Notes: generated from the letters alone by a model not told the origin. 32,734 nt of DNA from JABCPE02 sp963520375 (GCA_963520375.1 CAUQQF010000021.1:1-32734); one strand, 5' to 3'; positions 23,142 to 32,117 are shown, numbered from the stretch's first letter. Numbers and translations are program-made.

Positions 23142-26100
23142 TTATTTAAGCTCATATTCGATTATTTTCTCTGCTCCTGAAGTCTGTCCAGGTAAAATAT
23201 ATTTTATTTTCGCCCTGTATTTTTGTTTAGGAATTACTCCAAAATCAGATTCTAAGAGTTGATTTATTTTTACAGGTCTTGCTTCTGCAGAAGTGTCAAT
23301 ATATTTATTGGCAGCTTTAGAAACTAATTCATACCAGTCAATTTTATAATATCTGAACAGGTCATACTGATATGGGAAGGTGTGTTTTAATAGAGCATTT
23401 CCTTCATTAGAATTCAAGAAAGTAATGTACGAATTAAATATAGGCATTGCTTTTACAGGAGGAATTCCTGCAAAATCCTTATCATCATCTGCTCTGCTTA
23501 GCACAAGCTGGTCTAACGGATAATCGTCATAAAACAGCATTTTGAACTTTTGTGCGAAAGAATCATCCATTAAAGCAGCAACTTCGATAAGAGGTTTTCC
23601 ATCCGTATATTTTGTTCCTTGAAGCTCTACAATATCGAAATACTCATCAGCATTCATATTGTTTTGAAGAAACACTAGATCGGAACTAATTCTACCCCAC
23701 ATAGGTCTAAATTTCAAAGATTTAAGTTTATCTAAGAATGTATAATGTCTACTTGTTCTAAAAGTGAAAGAAAGTCTTTCTATTTCTCCATTTTTAGATA
23801 GATTTTGTGCTTTTTTGGTTTCAGTGGTTATAGAAACAGCAGATTCTTCTTCACTTTCTTCCGTTTTTCTAGTTTCTATTAAAGTTTCATTATTAGTTGC
23901 TCCTCCTTTTGTGTTTTTGGCAATAAGAGCAAAAGTATAATCTTTTTCTTTATCTAGCTTAGGAATACTGAAATGAATAGTATTAGCATTATTGTCGTAA
24001 GAAAAATCATTTTCAGTAGGTTTCTCCGCTGCAAACTTACTGATGGTTTTCCAGCTAGGATCATCAAATAAATAATCTTGCCCTCTCTTAAGTTTAATAT
24101 ATCCTTTGTTTGATTCCTTTGTGTAGAAATTATGCTGTTCTACCACAGGGTAGCCATATTGAATGTTTGAAAGTGGAATGCTGCTAGGAGCAGTTCCTGT
24201 TGTGAAAACTCTTTCTTCAGTTTCTGTAGCTTTTTTTCCATCAAGCATGATCGTTTCATAGATACCTCCTTTTTTCTCCATGAAACTTACCTGAGCTATA
24301 GCTTTGAGGGTTTTATTAGGAGGAAGAATATCTGTAGATATAAAATTAGCTCCGTCTTTGGAAGAAGTATATTCTATATTTCCGATAATTTCTTTACCAG
24401 ATTCATCCACAATAGTCATTTTTTCTAAGATAATCTTGTAAGTGTGGTCTCCATCATCTTCAGAAATTACAATAGGTTCATTTACCCTCATAGCAAAAGT
24501 TGCCTGTGGTATAGCAAAAACATCAATATTCTTATCATTATTTCTTGGTGTAAGGTCTGTGATGATTTTCATACCTCCAAGAACTGAAGCTTTTTCAAGT
24601 TTACATTCTTCTCCAAATTCAAGTTTAAAGCGGAATCTACCTTTAATGAGACCTCCAAGTAAATTATAGTAACCACCCAAATAACCTCTTACCCAGAAAG
24701 GGTTAGGTCCTCTAGCCTGAAGAAGGGCAGCTACCCCAGCTTTTATAATTGGAATTTTCTTTTTGATAAACCAAAGTTTTATTTTAATACCCAATTCTCC
24801 TTGTAGATAGGCATAAGCTTGTCCATTTGCATACCAGCCATCAATACCGATATGACTTCCGCCTCGGTTGGAGCATCGTGCATCTCCATAGTTTTTGAGC
24901 ATGATATCTGCACCTAACCCTGCCTGAAACCTAGCATAAAGTATCAGGGCGGTCATATCTCCTGTATCAAAATTTAAATGGGCTCCAAAAGCAAAACCTT
25001 TCCCTTCTCCAAGAGCATTGAGGTTTTTCATGTAGTCAGCTTCATCCAGACTTATTCCTAATATATTAGCTACTTCTGCAGGAGGTGGAGGGCTTCCAGG
25101 GATACGGTTTCCTACCATGAAATAGCTCTTTGCTTCTAGATAGAACTTCCCAAATCCTACTTTAAGCCCGATCATATCGGTAGGGTTTCCGATGTGTAGG
25201 TACCATTCTGTTGGAGCTATATGAAGCACAGCCCAGCCTGCTTTTCCATTGGGACCAACTCCTCTGATAACTCCTCCGGCACCATTGATATTGACATCTA
25301 AATTTGCATGAAAAATATTATTATTAAAATCATAATTCATGGCTAGTTTTCCATAGATGGTAGAAGGAACACTAGCAGATAATGGATATTGCTCTTCTAC
25401 ATCACTGATATCTAAAACAGCTTTTAGCTTATGATCTTTAAGGGATTGTAGGAATGAGGACTTGCTAACCATCCCTTTAAAGTTCTCTTGCAGTTTTGCA
25501 AAAGGTTGTGGAGCCAGCGCAGTAATATTGCTCATAATTACAGCTTCTCCTATAAAGCCGATTTGTGATAATCCCCCGTTCTTATTAGTAGAAACATTAA
25601 ATCCAGCCATGAAAGACGCTACACTATTGTTCTGAACAGCTCCATAAACGCCAGCTCTTAGTGCAAGTCCTACATTTTCATCAGGTTTTAGTACAATCGC
25701 CATATTTTCATAACCAGGCAGTATTGTTTTCTCTTTATCAGGGATCATTCTATAGAAAGCCCCTCCTGTGAAACCTGTAATTTTTATTCCCCCCATAATA
25801 GGAACATTCAGGTTGTCCACCTTCCCTTCAAATCCCCAGTATCTGAATGTGCTATAACCAAAGGCGGCATTTACAGATATTTTAGCTCCTTGTAAAGCTG
25901 CAATTTCTGCTTCTAATGAAGCATTGAATCCATTTCCATATAATGGATCTTTCTTCATAAGATGTAAATATCCGTTTAATTTTGCTACTCCTACATCAAC
26001 ATTTCTTAAGGAAAGTTTAGATAGTGTGAATCCATTGTATTCCCATTTTTGTCGATAATCACTGCTGGTAATTGCTCCGTGTATGATGAGACCGCCTGAA

Positions 26101-27800
26101 GCAGAGAACTTGTTTTCTTGTAGACCTACATGGATTTCAAAGCCTAAATCAGCTCGGTTAGCATCTGCAGAAATCACGATATTCCCAATGCTCACAGGAA
26201 AACCAGCAAGTCTTTGTTCTCCCTCTACCCCAAAACTTTTTGCAGTAAGAAAAGGAGCTTTAGTTTGTAGAACTAATCCTTCAAACTTAATTCCTTTAAA
26301 ATGGGCATCTTTTTTTGCATCTTGATCATTAGGAGATGTATTAGCAGCTACTGTAAGTTCTCCATTCAAAATAGCTCTGGGAAGAAATTCCTGATTAACA
26401 ACTCTAAGTTCTACAGCAGATCCTTTTGCAATGGTAGCTTTTGCACTCCAGATATTGAAATCAATATCATCAACTGTATTTACAGATATTAGATATTCTT
26501 CCTCTGTAATTTGTCCTGTATATCCTAGATATTGAGGGATTTTTGAATTTTCATCTGTTGTTTTTTTCTGAATAGGAAGCTGAATTTTTCCACTTAGATT
26601 AGCTCCTACGATTTTAGAAGCAGCTAGATCAACTCCTATTTTGTCTAGAGAATATCTCCATGCATTTTCTTTGCTGGTAATGCCTTTTTCAAGTGGAAAT
26701 AGATTTTCTGCAGAAAATCTTCCTGACACACCATAATTATCAATAATTAAATTTTGTGCTGCTAATCTAACTCTAGAATTTATTTTATCCGAAGTTTTTA
26801 TTTCCTGAGGAAGTCCTACTTCCAAAGCTCTTACATAAAGCCCACGCCATGATTCTGCCCCAGCAATAAGATATCCCTGCGTAGCATAATATTGAGGAAA
26901 AATGACATCAGGGTCATTTCGTAGATCACTAAGGTCGAGAATAGCTTCACTTGCATAAAAAGTAAAATATCCTTTGTCTTTATGCTGAGTCTGCGAAGTA
27001 ATGGCAAAAGGAGTGATGGAAACTTTAACAAGTAAGTCGTTCCAATCACTAGCTTTTATAGCAAAATCTCCCCTTACTCGGTTAGGTAGAGGGAGAAGTT
27101 TTCCATTTTGTTCAACAGGGCTGAGTATGTCTCTTGAAATTTGGATATTTCCTTTTAGAGCCAACTCTTTTATGCCATCACAATCAATTATCACATAAGT
27201 ATTATCATTAATACTTTCTCCACTCTCCTTGTTTATATGTCCTCCTTCTAAGGTTAGGAGCCATTTATTTTTATTAAAAGGAATATGTATGTCTCCCAAA
27301 AGCGAAAGCTTAGCATCTCCTATAATTTTACCATTGTAAGAAAGTTTGATATTTTCTGCTCCAAAATATAATTTTTGTCGTCCTCCATCTATTCCCTTTT
27401 GAGGAGTAATTACTCTGGCATATACATTGATAAGAGCATATTCAGGGGTGAATTTTGCCTTGGTAACAACTATGGAATATTCTACATTACCTTTATTCTC
27501 ACGAAGCCCAACAGGAAGAGTGGTAAGTTCATTGGGGTTAATAGAATAAGCATAATTTCCACTTTGATCTAATTCTTTAAAAGCTCCTATAGCCTTTCCT
27601 GTTTCTTTATCTTCAGAAGGAAGTTTATATTTATTTCCTTTTCCTAAATATTCTTGAAAAAAATCCTCTTTAGAAGACGGATGATATTTTATATAGTCTG
27701 AGGAATTCTTTAGGAGGGTAGAATCCTTAAAAATATTATTTGAATAAAAAAATTGAAAAAATAAAATACAAAGTATTGAGAATATAGATTTTTTCCTCAT
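23142..27800 (-). CDS. Very large exported protein of an uncharacterised Bacteroidota family
   Basis: A 1552-aa protein. The start chosen is ATG 27800 (MRKKSIFSILCILFFQFFYS, a signal peptide) rather than the ATG at 27836, which would add 12 residues in front. It is almost wholly beta-rich. The first ~1050 residues have many Gly-rich strands (KLYFGAENIKLSYNGKIIGD, TGGAFYRM, WYLHIGNPTDMIGLK, GINGWYANGQ-like IGIDGWYANGQAYAYLQGEL). Ig/FN3-like segments follow at ~1150-1400, then a C-terminal ~150-residue domain. The middle section resembles proteins I have seen annotated only as hypothetical in flavobacteria. No sorting domain is present. It heads the toxin cluster and may help secrete or display the toxins (inference from position). 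A weak -7-like TACATTTG lies at 27826-27819. Confidence 0.65.
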   Translation of the reverse strand: MRKKSIFSILCILFFQFFYSNNIFKDSTLLKNSSDYIKYHPSSKEDFFQEYLGKGNKYKLPSEDKETGKAIGAFKELDQSGNYAYSINPNELTTLPVGLRENKGNVEYSIVVTKAKFTPEYALINVYARVITPQKGIDGGRQKLYFGAENIKLSYNGKIIGDAKLSLLGDIHIPFNKNKWLLTLEGGHINKESGESINDNTYVIIDCDGIKELALKGNIQISRDILSPVEQNGKLLPLPNRVRGDFAIKASDWNDLLVKVSITPFAITSQTQHKDKGYFTFYASEAILDLSDLRNDPDVIFPQYYATQGYLIAGAESWRGLYVRALEVGLPQEIKTSDKINSRVRLAAQNLIIDNYGVSGRFSAENLFPLEKGITSKENAWRYSLDKIGVDLAASKIVGANLSGKIQLPIQKKTTDENSKIPQYLGYTGQITEEEYLISVNTVDDIDFNIWSAKATIAKGSAVELRVVNQEFLPRAILNGELTVAANTSPNDQDAKKDAHFKGIKFEGLVLQTKAPFLTAKSFGVEGEQRLAGFPVSIGNIVISADANRADLGFEIHVGLQENKFSASGGLIIHGAITSSDYRQKWEYNGFTLSKLSLRNVDVGVAKLNGYLHLMKKDPLYGNGFNASLEAEIAALQGAKISVNAAFGYSTFRYWGFEGKVDNLNVPIMGGIKITGFTGGAFYRMIPDKEKTILPGYENMAIVLKPDENVGLALRAGVYGAVQNNSVASFMAGFNVSTNKNGGLSQIGFIGEAVIMSNITALAPQPFAKLQENFKGMVSKSSFLQSLKDHKLKAVLDISDVEEQYPLSASVPSTIYGKLAMNYDFNNNIFHANLDVNINGAGGVIRGVGPNGKAGWAVLHIAPTEWYLHIGNPTDMIGLKVGFGKFYLEAKSYFMVGNRIPGSPPPPAEVANILGISLDEADYMKNLNALGEGKGFAFGAHLNFDTGDMTALILYARFQAGLGADIMLKNYGDARCSNRGGSHIGIDGWYANGQAYAYLQGELGIKIKLWFIKKKIPIIKAGVAALLQARGPNPFWVRGYLGGYYNLLGGLIKGRFRFKLEFGEECKLEKASVLGGMKIITDLTPRNNDKNIDVFAIPQATFAMRVNEPIVISEDDGDHTYKIILEKMTIVDESGKEIIGNIEYTSSKDGANFISTDILPPNKTLKAIAQVSFMEKKGGIYETIMLDGKKATETEERVFTTGTAPSSIPLSNIQYGYPVVEQHNFYTKESNKGYIKLKRGQDYLFDDPSWKTISKFAAEKPTENDFSYDNNANTIHFSIPKLDKEKDYTFALIAKNTKGGATNNETLIETRKTEESEEESAVSITTETKKAQNLSKNGEIERLSFTFRTSRHYTFLDKLKSLKFRPMWGRISSDLVFLQNNMNADEYFDIVELQGTKYTDGKPLIEVAALMDDSFAQKFKMLFYDDYPLDQLVLSRADDDKDFAGIPPVKAMPIFNSYITFLNSNEGNALLKHTFPYQYDLFRYYKIDWYELVSKAANKYIDTSAEARPVKINQLLESDFGVIPKQKYRAKIKYILPGQTSGAEKIIEYELK

Positions 27801-28050
27801 ATAAAAACACATTTGCAACAAATGTAATGATATCATATTGTTGTAGAATTATCTTTATACATGATTTTTGTCATGTTTTTGTGTTGTATTTAGAAAAACA
27901 AGTGTGAAAACAAAGAATTATAACAAATTTAGAATATATATGTCATTATAAGAGTTATTATAATTTAAAATCTATATATCAGGTATTTAACCTATTTATT
28001 TTAAATAATTTATTTTTTAATTGAGATAATTAAAATAAATAACTAATTTA

Positions 28051-28081
28051 TTTGTTATGTTTGGAAAAATTTTTATTTTTG
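28051..28081 (+). promoter_or_regulatory. Bacteroidota-type promoter for the 28107 gene pair
   Basis: TTTG at 28051-28054 and TATTTTTG at 28074-28081 are 19 bp apart, an excellent match to the flavobacterial -33/-7 consensus, ending 25 bp before the start codon. The rest of the 27837-28050 gap, between divergent genes, is AT-rich and holds nothing else recognisable. Confidence 0.7.
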
Positions 28082-28106
28082 GCAAAACAAGTAATAAATA
28101 ACTAAT

Positions 28107-28538
28107 ATGTCTGATAATATATTTGGATTAGATGTTTTATTAAAACAAGAAGAAACGGGATTAGTACGCTACAGTAGTCGTATGTATGAAAAAGATTGGG
28201 ATAGATTGATTAATCTTAGAAGACACAAAGTAGTAGAACTAGGAGACCGTTCTTATAACAACACATCTGCGATAGAAGAAGCAGTAGAAATTTTGCAGTC
28301 AAAATACGATATTCCTCGTGGCGAAACTCCCACAAAACTGGTTAGTGGTCGTCGTGGAAGAGAGGTAAAACATAAGAGCAAAGATACTTCTATCATGCTG
28401 AGTAAAGAAACCGTTGATTACATTAAAGATTTTTTGGCATATAAAGCATATGTTCAAGGAGATATAGGTTATACCCGAATGAAATTTTTTGAAGAAGTAA
28501 TGAATGTTTTAGAGGAGAAATATAATCTTTCAAAATGA
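28107..28538 (+). CDS. Small basic protein of two tandem ribbon-helix-helix-like units (plasmid DNA-binding candidate)
   Basis: A 143-aa protein. Residues ~22-68 (YSSRMYEKDWDRLINLRRHK ... YNNTSAIEEAVEILQSKY) and ~93-140 (SIMLSKETVDYIKDFLAYKA ... YTRMKFFEEVMNVLEEKY) align with each other: strand, helix, a GD turn with Y, a second helix with EE and a final KY. This is the layout of an RHH fold. A basic linker (RRGREVKHKSK) joins the units. Tandem RHH proteins bind operators or partition sites. Its stop overlaps the next gene by 4 nt (ATGA). It could be the DNA-binding partner of ParA encoded 2.7 kb away, or a copy-number regulator. Confidence 0.5.
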   Translation: MSDNIFGLDVLLKQEETGLVRYSSRMYEKDWDRLINLRRHKVVELGDRSYNNTSAIEEAVEILQSKYDIPRGETPTKLVSGRRGREVKHKSKDTSIMLSKETVDYIKDFLAYKAYVQGDIGYTRMKFFEEVMNVLEEKYNLSK

Positions 28539-29089
28539 GTTCAGTATATCACAGATATGAAGCTGCTGTGAAGTTATCTAATGGCAGGGTAGTCATATAT
28601 CATAACATTAATACAGGGCTAAAAAAATTTCATCGATTTTTATGCGAAAAGTTTGAAAGTCCTGATAGGTGGGTTTCATACTCTGTGAGGAGAAAGGATA
28701 ATAAAGAAATTATTGGAAAATATAAAAACTCTATTATAGGAAAGGAACAATGGGCTGTCACCATTTTTACGGTCACCATGGATAATGAAAAAAGAACAGG
28801 TGTTTTTATTCCAATAATATATGAAAGAAATGGCAATGAGATTATAAGAAATATGTTTGTTGCTAATAAGACAATTATCAAAAGGAACTCCCTTCTTATT
28901 ACAATTCCAGAATGGCTTTTTGATAAGATATTGGCTGAATCCAAGAAGGAATTATCAGCTTATTACCAGAAAGAAAAACAAAAATCTTTCATTTTGGAAA
29001 TAACATTGAGTGAGAAGATGTTCTTTTTGAAAGAGAAAGTGATAACAGAGAGTATACCAGGAACAGAACCAGAACAAGATTATCCATAA
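28535..29089 (+). CDS. Hypothetical plasmid protein
   Basis: A 184-aa protein starting MSSVYHRYEAAVKLSNGRVV, translationally coupled by ATGA overlap to the RHH-like gene. It is mixed alpha/beta and basic in the first half (SYSVRRKDNKEIIGKYKN), with an acidic, proline-containing C-terminus. No signal peptide, membrane segment or known motif was seen. Sitting between the RHH-like gene and rep, it probably belongs to the plasmid maintenance block. Confidence 0.6.
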   Translation: MSSVYHRYEAAVKLSNGRVVIYHNINTGLKKFHRFLCEKFESPDRWVSYSVRRKDNKEIIGKYKNSIIGKEQWAVTIFTVTMDNEKRTGVFIPIIYERNGNEIIRNMFVANKTIIKRNSLLITIPEWLFDKILAESKKELSAYYQKEKQKSFILEITLSEKMFFLKEKVITESIPGTEPEQDYP

Positions 29090-29091
29090 AA

Positions 29092-29122
29092 AAACCGCAC
29101 AAATCAAATAGATTGGCGGTTT
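29092..29122. terminator. Hairpin between the 28535 gene and rep
   Basis: AAACCGC (29092-29098) pairs with GCGGTTT (29116-29122), with a partly paired interior. The T-run lies on the minus-strand side (A-run at 29087-29094), so termination would be best for minus-strand transcripts. On the plus strand it may only weaken read-through into rep. Confidence 0.5.
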
Positions 29123-29173
29123 AATTAAGATTTCGTAGAAATCATTTTTGCAATACAAATATATAAAATTTCC

Positions 29174-30223
29174 ATGGAAAAAAGAGAGATTTTAAAAACA
29201 AAAATAGAAGAAATTAATTATGATATTATCCAAGAATTTAAGGATAATCCAAATATTCGTACAATCCTTTATACAGAGAGACTTTATAGTTTCATGAGAA
29301 AAAAGGATTTGACTCTCTTGCCTACCAAAATAATCAATGTAATTCTCAGTGCGGTCAAAGATGAGCAACAGAAGTATATCAAAGAAGCGTCTCTACCTGG
29401 AATTATTGTAGAAACTCCTGTTAGACAAATGAGCTTTGAAGATATTTTTCAAGACTGGGCGGAAAACACAAGAGCTAGGTTTACAGTGAATTTCAAATCG
29501 ATAAAACTTGATAAAGACATAAAAAACAGAGAGCTTTTCGAGGCATTTATCTATTTATCAAACCTTAACTGGCAAATCATCAATGATGTAGAAACAGGGG
29601 ATGTGGAGCTGGTACCTTTCATAGAAGCGGTAAAATGGAACAAAAATAAACAATATATCCAGTTCAATATGCATAAAAAAACAATGGAAAGCTTATTGGA
29701 CATGAGTAAATTTTTAAAATTAGAAAATGATTTCGTAATGAATTTGAAAAGTGCAAAAACGCTATCTTTCATTTTCTGGTTATCTAAATTCATCCCGTAC
29801 AATGGAACAACAATAAGTATTCAAAAATTTGTAGAAGAAATGAATCTTAGTAGTAGTTATCCTTCTAAAATTGATGAATATCTGAAAAGAATTCGTGCAG
29901 AAATTAATAGTGGAAATTATGCCTATGGATTTAATTATTCATTTGAAAACAAAAATATAAAGTTTCAATTATATTATAAAAAAGAGGCTATCGGAAAAAT
30001 TGAAGAAATAGAAGATTTGGAAGCTTTGAAGCGGCAAAGAGCCTTATATCACATTTATAGCGTAAGAGAACTATCTCCTGAAAACAAGAAAAAAATAGAA
30101 AACATTTATAAAGCACTGGGATATGAAAAAACCTCAAGTCTTCTGAAGAGAAAAATAAACAAGGATTTGAAAAATGATGCATATATAGAGGCTGTAATGA
30201 ATATACTAAAAGGGGTAGAATGA
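29174..30223 (+). CDS. Plasmid replication initiator, Rep_3/RepB-like
   Basis: A 349-aa protein. An N-terminal helical region precedes a fold resembling two winged-helix domains of Rep_3-type initiators. Recognisable parts are the segment ELFEAFIYLSNLNWQIINDV, the beta strands around QYIQFNMHKKTMESLL, the KSAKTLSFIFWLSKF helix and SIQKFVEEMNLSSSYPSKID. The latter is the typical second winged helix that contacts iterons. The C-terminus is lysine-rich. An iteron overlaps the region just past its stop and six more lie 280 bp downstream, which strongly supports an iteron-binding initiator. The start at 29174 is the only one leaving the N-terminal helix intact. No clear promoter box precedes it. 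Confidence 0.8.
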   Translation: MEKREILKTKIEEINYDIIQEFKDNPNIRTILYTERLYSFMRKKDLTLLPTKIINVILSAVKDEQQKYIKEASLPGIIVETPVRQMSFEDIFQDWAENTRARFTVNFKSIKLDKDIKNRELFEAFIYLSNLNWQIINDVETGDVELVPFIEAVKWNKNKQYIQFNMHKKTMESLLDMSKFLKLENDFVMNLKSAKTLSFIFWLSKFIPYNGTTISIQKFVEEMNLSSSYPSKIDEYLKRIRAEINSGNYAYGFNYSFENKNIKFQLYYKKEAIGKIEEIEDLEALKRQRALYHIYSVRELSPENKKKIENIYKALGYEKTSSLLKRKINKDLKNDAYIEAVMNILKGVE

Positions 30224-30228
30224 AACTC

Positions 30229-30242
30229 GGGGTTTGTAAGAA
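30229..30242 (+). repeat. Isolated iteron just after rep
   Basis: GGGGTTTGTAAGAA, identical to the six clustered iterons, starts 5 bp after the rep stop codon. It may provide a handle for looping or handcuffing with the main array. Confidence 0.8.
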
Positions 30243-30295
30243 GAAAAGAACTCTAAAAAATATAGGTAAAATAAAGTGATAATGAAAACAAAGAT

Positions 30296-30380
30296 CTTCT
30301 TACATTATCCAATTTAAATAAAAATCATATTAAATTATAAATAATGAAAATAGAAAAGCACAACTTCTTACATTATCCAA
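30296..30380. repeat. Two inverted, degenerate iteron-like repeats
   Basis: The 17-mer CTTCTTACATTATCCAA occurs at 30296-30312 and 30364-30380. Its TTCTTACA half is the reverse complement of the iteron's TGTAAGAA, whereas the second half differs. These look like opposite-orientation, lower-affinity Rep sites between the isolated iteron and the main array. Confidence 0.55.
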
Positions 30381-30507
30381 GCTAATTAGTAAAAACGATA
30401 ATAATAAATGTGAATAAATAAAAATAAAACACAATAATAAAAAAACAACAAGCTGATATACAGACATATAAATTCTAAATAAATATAAGAATACAATTTT
30501 ATAAATC

Positions 30508-30628
30508 GGGGTTTGTAAGAAATAAGCAGGGGTTTGTAAGAAGTCAAATCGGGGTTTGTAAGAAAAAAGTAGGGGTTTGTAAGAAGTCAAATCGGGGTTT
30601 GTAAGAAAAAAGTAGGGGTTTGTAAGAA
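30508..30628 (+). repeat. Iteron array, six copies; plasmid replication origin
   Basis: GGGGTTTGTAAGAA is repeated exactly at 30508, 30529, 30551, 30572, 30594 and 30615. The spacings of 21, 22, 21, 22 and 21 bp keep all copies on one face of the helix. The bases between alternate (TCAAATC versus AAAAGTA type), giving a higher-order 43-bp repeat. Very AT-rich DNA lies on both sides (about 30381-30507 and 30645-30760), either of which could be the unwinding element. No DnaA box was confidently seen. Between 30760 and 30824 nothing else is recognised. Confidence 0.85.
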
Positions 30629-30824
30629 AAAAACACTCATAAAACATTGATTTTCCTTTGATTATGGTAATCATATAAATATAATAAAAAAAATAAATTA
30701 ATATTATATAATAAAAAGAATAAATATGTCTTGTTAATAAGTATAAACAAATAAGTCCAAAAATGATTTCATGAAGAGTGTGGAATCAGTTATATAACTT
30801 TATTAGTTAATTTATTTTATATTT

Positions 30825-31077
30825 TTTTACATATTTCAGTAAAAATAAAAACTGCAATTGTAGATTTAACTAAGGCGCCACTGTCCTGCAACCTTACTTT
30901 GTGAGAAAAAAAGTGATTTTTTAGTATTTAAACTGCTGATATACAGCAAACTAATTTTTGTATTGTGAGAATGAGGTGTGTTTTTCTCATTTTTTAGTGT
31001 ATTTATTGTGCTAATAGGATGTAGTTAAGCACTTATTACCCTAAAAAAAATGCTGTTTTTAAGAAATTTTCTCATTC
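30825..31077. repeat. Non-coding ~250-bp direct repeat, copy 2 (other copy at 1304-1550)
   Basis: It contains the exact 97-bp block 30825-30921, the GC-rich core AAGGCGCCACTGTCCTGCAA and the second conserved block at about 30933-31010. It lies between the iterons and parA, where partition sites are commonly found. Sequence between its end and the parA promoter (31078-31195) is AT-rich without features. Confidence 0.8.
30966..30995 (+). terminator. Intrinsic-terminator-like hairpin inside repeat copy 2
   Basis: TGAGAA (30966-30971) and TTCTCA (30984-30989) are followed by six T (30990-30995), as in copy 1. Two neighbouring bases differ between the copies, while stem, loop and T-run are unchanged. 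Confidence 0.45.
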
Positions 31078-31195
31078 TTAATAAGAAACAACATAAATGT
31101 TACAAAATTCATTACTTCCAGTATTATCAAATGATACTTTTTAGATAATAATTTCATTTTTAATAATAAAATAAATAAGATAAATCAAATAATTA

Positions 31196-31226
31196 TTGGT
31201 TATAACTGATTTATTTTATATTTTTG
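31196..31226 (+). promoter_or_regulatory. Bacteroidota-type promoter of parA
   Basis: TTG (31196-31198) and TATTTTTG (31219-31226) are 20 bp apart, 15 bp before the parA start codon. This is a near-ideal match to the flavobacterial consensus. The short leader would leave little room for other control. Confidence 0.7.
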
Positions 31227-31241
31227 TGGTAAATATTAAGA

Positions 31242-32006
31242 ATGAAAACAAAAGTTATTTCTATCATTACAGAAAAAGGAGGAGTTGGAAAAACAACAAC
31301 AACAATACATCTTGGAGCAGCTCTAGCAGAGAAAAAGAAAAAAGTTCTTTTGATTGATTTTGATGCACAGAGAAATTTATCCATTGGATACAAAATTCCA
31401 AAAGACTATTCATACACGATTAAAAACCTTTTGGAAAAAACGGGTGAATTTAGAATGGTTCAGAAGGGCGAAAACCTTTTCATTTTAGCTGGAGATAGAA
31501 ATATTGAAAAATCAAAAAGGGATAGGAATATTTTAAGAGAAATGCTTAATATTTTGGGAGAAAAATTAGCCTTTGATTATATTATTATTGATTGTCCACC
31601 CCGCCCTTTGACTGGAGATTTGGGACTTGGAGAGATGGCTTTAGCTTCATCAGATTATGTGCTTTCTCCTATTGAGGCAGAAGAATATTCCATTGAAGGG
31701 ATCAAGGAATTGTTGCCAAGTTTAGTAAATATCAAAAATAAATATAATCCAAAATTAGAGTTTTTAGGCTTTTTCTTTAATAAAGTTCTTACTAACACAA
31801 GAAATTTTAGAGAATATAGGGAGTTGGCAGTGGAACAAGCAAAAGGATATTTCTTTAATACTTTTATCAGACAAGATGTAAATGTAGAAAACGCTAAAAA
31901 AGAAGGAAAAACAATATTCCAAGTAGCTCCAAACTGCCGAGCAAGTGAGGATTATAAAAATCTGATTGAAGAAATAATAAACAAGATAAACAAAATAAAT
32001 AACTGA
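31242..32006 (+). CDS. parA: ParA-family plasmid partition ATPase
   Basis: A 254-aa protein with the deviant Walker A motif KGGVGKTT (residues 12-19), Walker A' region LLIDFDAQRNLS (~36-47) and Walker B-like YIIIDCPP. This is a complete ParA/Soj-type ATPase without an N-terminal DNA-binding domain. It would move plasmid copies apart on the nucleoid together with a DNA-binding partner and a centromere. No ParB gene follows; the next gene is on the other strand. Candidates for the missing parts are the tandem RHH protein (28107-28538) and the ~250-bp repeat just upstream. Confidence 0.9.
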   Translation: MKTKVISIITEKGGVGKTTTTIHLGAALAEKKKKVLLIDFDAQRNLSIGYKIPKDYSYTIKNLLEKTGEFRMVQKGENLFILAGDRNIEKSKRDRNILREMLNILGEKLAFDYIIIDCPPRPLTGDLGLGEMALASSDYVLSPIEAEEYSIEGIKELLPSLVNIKNKYNPKLEFLGFFFNKVLTNTRNFREYRELAVEQAKGYFFNTFIRQDVNVENAKKEGKTIFQVAPNCRASEDYKNLIEEIINKINKINN

Positions 32007-32088
32007 TTTAATTAAATATAGTATTATTTTTTTTATTAATAATAATTTTTATAATAAGGAATATTTCATTCAGCAAAAAAAAATAAAA

Positions 32089-32111
32089 AGGGAGCTCTCT
32101 AAAAACTCCCT
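32089..32111. terminator. Terminator between convergent parA and the right-edge gene
   Basis: AGGGAG (32089-32094) pairs with CTCCCT (32106-32111). On the minus strand it is followed by TTTTATTTTTTTT, a strong intrinsic terminator for the right-edge gene. On the plus strand it follows parA but lacks a T-run. Confidence 0.65.
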
Positions 32112-32117
32112 CCATAT

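Noticed and set aside
30330..30674. 114-codon minus-strand open frame with repeated FLTNP/SYKP-like peptides
   Set aside because: It is produced by reading through the iterons and AT-rich origin; the peptide repeats are only the reverse translation of GGGGTTTGTAAGAA.
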